Shown here one piece after another: positions 60,711-64,000 of a stretch of 64,000 bases of DNA. The number at the start of each line of letters is the position of its first letter. Positions within the stretch are counted from its first letter, which is position 1. The position numbers were made by a program, and so were the translations under genes. The stretch lies in the NCBI RefSeq assembly GCF_035917235.1, contig NZ_CP108423.1, positions 7,593,501 to 7,657,500 on the forward strand, written 5' to 3'. The DNA comes from Streptomyces sp. NBC_01294 (lineage in GTDB: Bacteria > Actinomycetota > Actinomycetes > Streptomycetales > Streptomycetaceae). The notes under the pieces are model-generated. The model was not told the DNA's origin and made no database searches. It was given only the letters and a program-made list of their open reading frames with translations.

Positions 60711-60797
60711 CGCCCGCCCGCCTCTTGGGGCGGGCGCGGCGTGCGTGGTGGGATGGGCCCGGGGCGGGGTCCACCAGCACACGGAGAGGTCGGGTAC

Positions 60798-61748
60798 ATG
60801 TCCCAGTCGGACCAGAGCAGCCGGGCAACCATGCGGGCGATGGCGTACGAGACGTACGGCGGGACGGAGGTGCTCTCCGAGATCCGGCTGCCGCTGCCCA
60901 AGCTCGGCCCCGGCGAGGTCCTCGTCCGGGTCAAGTGCGCCGCCGTCAACCCCGTCGACTGGAAGATCATGGCGGGCGGGCTGGACGGCCTGATGGACGT
61001 CATCTACCCGGTGATCCCCGGGTGGGACGTGGCCGGGACCGTCGAGCGGGTCGGCATCGACGTCCCCGAGTACGCCGAGGGCGACGAGGTCATGGCGTAC
61101 GCCCGCAAGGACTACGTGCACGGCGGGACCTTCGCCGAGTTCGTGACCGTGCCCGTACGCGCCCTCGCGCACAAGCCCGCCTCGCTCGACTGGGCCGAGG
61201 CCGCGGGCCTCCCGCTCGCCGGGCTCACCGCCTACCAGGTGCTCACCCGCCTCGGCACCGGCAAGGACGACACCGTCCTCATCCACGGCGCCGCCGGGGG
61301 CGTCGGCTCCCTCGCCGTGCAGATCGCCCGCTCGCTGGGCGCCCGTGTCATCGGCACCGCCTCCCCCCGCAACCACGACCGGGTGCGCGAACTCGGCGGC
61401 GAACCCGTCGCGTACGGAGACGGGCTGGCGGACCGCGTGCGTGCCCTGGTGCCCGACGGGCCCACCGTCGTCGCGGACTTCGTCGGCGGCGTCGGGAGCG
61501 TCACCCGCGAAGTGCTCCACAACGACGGCCGGCACGCCTCCATCGCAGACCCCAGCGTGCTCGGATCGGGCGGCGAGTGGATGTGGGTCCGCCCGGTCGG
61601 CAGCGACCTGGCCGCGCTCGGCAAGCTCGCCGACAGCGGACAGCTGAAGGTGCCGGTCGCCAAGACCTTCCCGCTGGCCGAGCTGGCGGCGGCCTTCGAA
61701 CTGAGCCAGGGCGGGCACACGGCCGGAAAGATCGTCGTCGAGCTCTGA
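60798..61748 (+). CDS. NADP-dependent quinone-oxidoreductase-like protein (MDR, zinc-free)
   Basis: 316 residues from ATG 60798 (GGAGAGG upstream). GroES-like N-terminus (GPGEVLVRVKCAAVNPVDWK; GWDVAGTVERVG) and Rossmann domain (DTVLIHGAAGGVGSLAVQIA). No Zn-binding Cys cluster, so it belongs with the quinone reductase/enoyl reductase branch of the medium-chain dehydrogenases. Reduces an activated double bond or quinone with NADPH. It lies inside the RNA-repair neighbourhood but no functional tie is evident. Confidence 0.87.
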   Translation: MSQSDQSSRATMRAMAYETYGGTEVLSEIRLPLPKLGPGEVLVRVKCAAVNPVDWKIMAGGLDGLMDVIYPVIPGWDVAGTVERVGIDVPEYAEGDEVMAYARKDYVHGGTFAEFVTVPVRALAHKPASLDWAEAAGLPLAGLTAYQVLTRLGTGKDDTVLIHGAAGGVGSLAVQIARSLGARVIGTASPRNHDRVRELGGEPVAYGDGLADRVRALVPDGPTVVADFVGGVGSVTREVLHNDGRHASIADPSVLGSGGEWMWVRPVGSDLAALGKLADSGQLKVPVAKTFPLAELAAAFELSQGGHTAGKIVVEL

Positions 61749-61766
61749 CCTCTCGCGCCGCCGGCT

Positions 61767-64000
61767 TCAGGCGCTCAGGTCCGGCACGTCGCCGCAGGCC
61801 GCCCAGGCCACCTCGACGCCCGGCAGGCCGGCCCTCCAGGGGTCGGCCAGGGCGGCGAGGACCGCCGCGTCCGGAGGGGTGGCCCCGAGGCCGATCGCGT
61901 AGCGGGCCAGGCCCGGGCCGGACGAGAAGGGGCGGGGCCAGGCGTGCGCGTCCGTGACACCGGCCTGCTCCAGGGCCCCGAGCAGTGCCCGCAGCCGTCC
62001 GCGCACCCGGCCCAGGGTCTCCTCGAACTCCCCGTCGGGCGTCCGTACCGTCACCACCGCCCAGGCGGCGTGCCGACGGTGCACCGGCGGCGGGGAGAGG
62101 GCCAGCGCGGCGTCCCCGCCCCCGGCCTCCAGCAGCTCCCAGGCCCCGTACAACTCCTGGACCAGCAGGTCGCGCAGGCCCGGTCCCACCTGGGCCGTGC
62201 AACTGCGCACCGGCTCCGAGGGGGTGAGGACCGTGACCGGACCCGGCCCGTCCGCCGTCCCGGGGAGCGAGGGCGAGAGTTCGACCGGCTCCCGCCAGTC
62301 CCATGCGGCCCACCTGCCGAAGAACTCCCGCAGCAGGGCGCCGGGCGGCAGCGCCCCGGCCTCCTGGACCGTGCGCGCCGCGAGGACCGCCCAGGCCAGC
62401 CCGGGCAGCCCGCCGAACGGCGCCGAGTCCAGTCCCCGGGACCGGGCCCACGCCTTCACCTCCCGCGCCAGCCCGGCGAACGCGGCGTGCTCCGCGCCCA
62501 CGGCTCGCCGTACGGCGTCGGCGTCGCTCACCGCGCTCAGCGCGACGGCGGCCGCCTCACCCAGCTCGGCCCGCCGGGCCACCGCCTCCGCCGGATCCAG
62601 CCCGCCGGTGGAGACCGCGACCAGATCCACGGACAGCGCCCCGACGCGGAAGCGCAGCCCCGGCACCCGCGCGCCGGTGACCTCGCGCGGCCGCCCGGCC
62701 TCGGGCAGGGCCGCCGCCAACCGGTCCCGCAGCCCGGCGAGATCGGCCGGCCCGGGCAGCGCGGCCACCAGGTCCAGGTCGGCGTCCGGCAGGGCGCAGC
62801 CCATGCGGCGGGACCCGGCCAGGTACACCTCCGCCCCGCCCAGGGCAGCCCGGATGCGTGCGGTGACCGACTCGGCGTGACCGGGCGGCGCAGCCGCGGC
62901 TGGCCGCTCTGGCGGGTGCCCTGACGCGTCGCTCGGCGCGTGCCCTGGCCCGTGCTCGGGCCGGTGCGTCCACGGACGGTCGGGCCCGTGCTCGTGTCCG
63001 GGTTCCGGCGCCCAGCGGACCTCGCCCGTCCCCAGCGCCACCGTCGCCCGGACCCGCATCGGCCCGTCCCCGCGCCGCGAGAGCACGGCCAGCTCCCCGA
63101 CCCGTACGGTCACCCCGCCGGCGAGCCGCGCAGCGAGGGCCGCGACCGCCCGCTGCGGGTCCCGGCTGCGCCCCAGCGTCAGATGCGGGGTGTAGCCCTG
63201 CTGCCCGTCCGCGCGCCCCCGGCACCCCGGGAACCGCTCCGCCAGCGCACGCCGAAGCTCCTGCCACGGCGCCTCACCGGCCGCCGCCGGGTCCAGCCAG
63301 ACGGTGGCTTCCTCGCGGTGCCCGAAGCTGTGCACGCCCTCCAGCCGGGCCTCGAACGGCCCGGTCTCCGCGGCCGCTTCGGCCAGCAGCGGCAGGGCCT
63401 CGGCGAAGGAGGACTCCGGCACGAAGCCGAACAGCAGGTTCACGTGCGCGGGCCAGCGGCCGGCCTGCGGGTCGTGCTCGCGCCGCACCTGCCGTACCGC
63501 GTCCGGGAGGTGCGGAGGCAGCCACGCCACCGCCGTCCGCGCGGTCGCCGGGACGTCCAGCGGTGCGGGCCCGCCGTCCCGCGCGCCGAACTCCAGCGTG
63601 GCCTCCACCCCGAAGTGGTCGGAGATGAACAGTCCGTCCGGGGCCGGGGCGTCCCCGCGCAGCGCGGCCCTCGTCACCCGCGCCCCCGTGGAGCCCAGCA
63701 GGATCCGGTCCAGCCGGGCCGCCCGCCCCGTCAGCGAGCCCACCGCGGCCAGCGGGTTGGCCACCGGATCGAAGGTCGGCGTACCGTCCGCCGCACCGTG
63801 TACGTCGCTCCAGGCGTCCCGCATGCCGAGCGCGGCCGCCGGCCCCTCGGCCCCGTGGCGGCCGTCGTTGAAGTCGCCGAGCAGCGCCACCGCGGCTTCG
63901 ATGCCGCCGAGACCCTCGGCGAGCCGCGCCAGTTCGGCATCCCGCCGCACGTGCCCGTTCTCGGTGTGGTCGCTGGTCAGGTGGGTGTTGGCGACGACCA
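61767..64000 (-). CDS. EEP-2H-poly(A)-polymerase multidomain RNA-processing protein (5' end outside window)
   Basis: At least 743 residues; the frame runs out of the right edge. Order: endonuclease/exonuclease/phosphatase part (63590-64000: [40 protein letters not shown]); 2H phosphoesterase (about 63030-63540: HVNLLFGF and HLTLGRS, the two H-x-T/N motifs); a Pro/His linker; then a poly(A)/CCA-like nucleotidyltransferase with [20 protein letters not shown] (Gly-Ser, Asp-x-Asp) and PAP-like central and C-terminal domains (to 61770). EEP and 2H enzymes process phosphate and cyclic-phosphate ends, and PAP domains add nucleotides. It is convergent with the oxidoreductase, 18 bases apart. Confidence 0.85.
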   Translation of the reverse strand, partial: VVANTHLTSDHTENGHVRRDAELARLAEGLGGIEAAVALLGDFNDGRHGAEGPAAALGMRDAWSDVHGAADGTPTFDPVANPLAAVGSLTGRAARLDRILLGSTGARVTRAALRGDAPAPDGLFISDHFGVEATLEFGARDGGPAPLDVPATARTAVAWLPPHLPDAVRQVRREHDPQAGRWPAHVNLLFGFVPESSFAEALPLLAEAAAETGPFEARLEGVHSFGHREEATVWLDPAAAGEAPWQELRRALAERFPGCRGRADGQQGYTPHLTLGRSRDPQRAVAALAARLAGGVTVRVGELAVLSRRGDGPMRVRATVALGTGEVRWAPEPGHEHGPDRPWTHRPEHGPGHAPSDASGHPPERPAAAAPPGHAESVTARIRAALGGAEVYLAGSRRMGCALPDADLDLVAALPGPADLAGLRDRLAAALPEAGRPREVTGARVPGLRFRVGALSVDLVAVSTGGLDPAEAVARRAELGEAAAVALSAVSDADAVRRAVGAEHAAFAGLAREVKAWARSRGLDSAPFGGLPGLAWAVLAARTVQEAGALPPGALLREFFGRWAAWDWREPVELSPSLPGTADGPGPVTVLTPSEPVRSCTAQVGPGLRDLLVQELYGAWELLEAGGGDAALALSPPPVHRRHAAWAVVTVRTPDGEFEETLGRVRGRLRALLGALEQAGVTDAHAWPRPFSSGPGLARYAIGLGATPPDAAVLAALADPWRAGLPGVEVAWAACGDVPDLSA

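Overview
The window reads as chromosomal DNA of a Streptomyces or a very close actinomycete. It is very GC-rich, genes sit close together on both strands, GTG starts are common and TTA codons are rare. Families typical of that genus are present: DUF397, an NsdA/NsdB-type TPR regulator, a SpoIIE-like PAS phosphatase, PucR regulators, a subtilisin-inhibitor (SSI) protein and roadblock/LC7 proteins. The species cannot be fixed from the sequence. I see no rRNA, tRNA, CRISPR array, prophage or origin.

Layout. 1-7.3 kb: the 3' end of an alpha/beta hydrolase, then a steroid/branched-acyl-CoA type catabolic block (acyl-CoA synthetase divergent from an enoyl-CoA hydratase, then DUF35 Zn-ribbon/OB protein and two SCP2-thiolase-like proteins), interrupted by GC-rich tandem repeats. 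7.3-12.8 kb: DUF397 and ACT-domain proteins, a large LuxR-family-like ATPase with an eroded HTH, a frameshifted mycothiol-dependent-isomerase-like gene, and a leaderless hypothetical gene. 12.8-19.2 kb: a 3-ketosteroid-delta1-dehydrogenase that carries the same palindromic operator as the acyl-CoA block, a kinase-like APH protein divergent from an NsdB-like regulator, and a PAS/PP2C phosphatase. 19.7-28.6 kb: a two-subunit molybdenum hydroxylase, a PucR regulator with two HTHs, a KimA-like potassium transporter overlapping an antisense PucR gene, a TetR regulator with a 16-bp palindrome, and a DUF6461-like protein.

28.8-31.4 kb: a lone IclR-type winged helix followed by an operon of three roadblock/LC7-like proteins and a PATAN-like protein, with no GTPase. 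31.6-47 kb: a 1192-residue teichoic-acid-type polymerase (GT2 plus CDP-glycerol glycerophosphotransferase), VOC protein, sirtuin, ATP-grasp/GNAT pair, SSI inhibitor, cNMP-domain protein, MFS exporter with divergent XRE-cupin regulator, a large secreted beta-propeller/FN3/LamG/DNRLRE protein, and a 59-codon membrane peptide with four TTA codons. 47.2-57.9 kb: a WYL regulator/DUF3224 pair with a shared operator, an intact IS481-type element with a 6-bp target duplication, two acetyltransferases (one fused to an S24/S26-like domain), several small secreted or lipoprotein genes, an MFS transporter and a frameshifted peptidoglycan-binding protein.

57.9-64 kb: an SDR and an apparent RNA-repair neighbourhood. 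This has a DRB0094-type RNA ligase, a leaderless HD-domain phosphohydrolase and, beyond an oxidoreductase, a multidomain protein with endonuclease/exonuclease/phosphatase, 2H (LigT-like) and poly(A)-polymerase-like nucleotidyltransferase domains, cut by the right edge. Each of the first two has its own palindrome at the promoter. This cluster and the roadblock/LC7 operon are the best candidates for an undescribed system.
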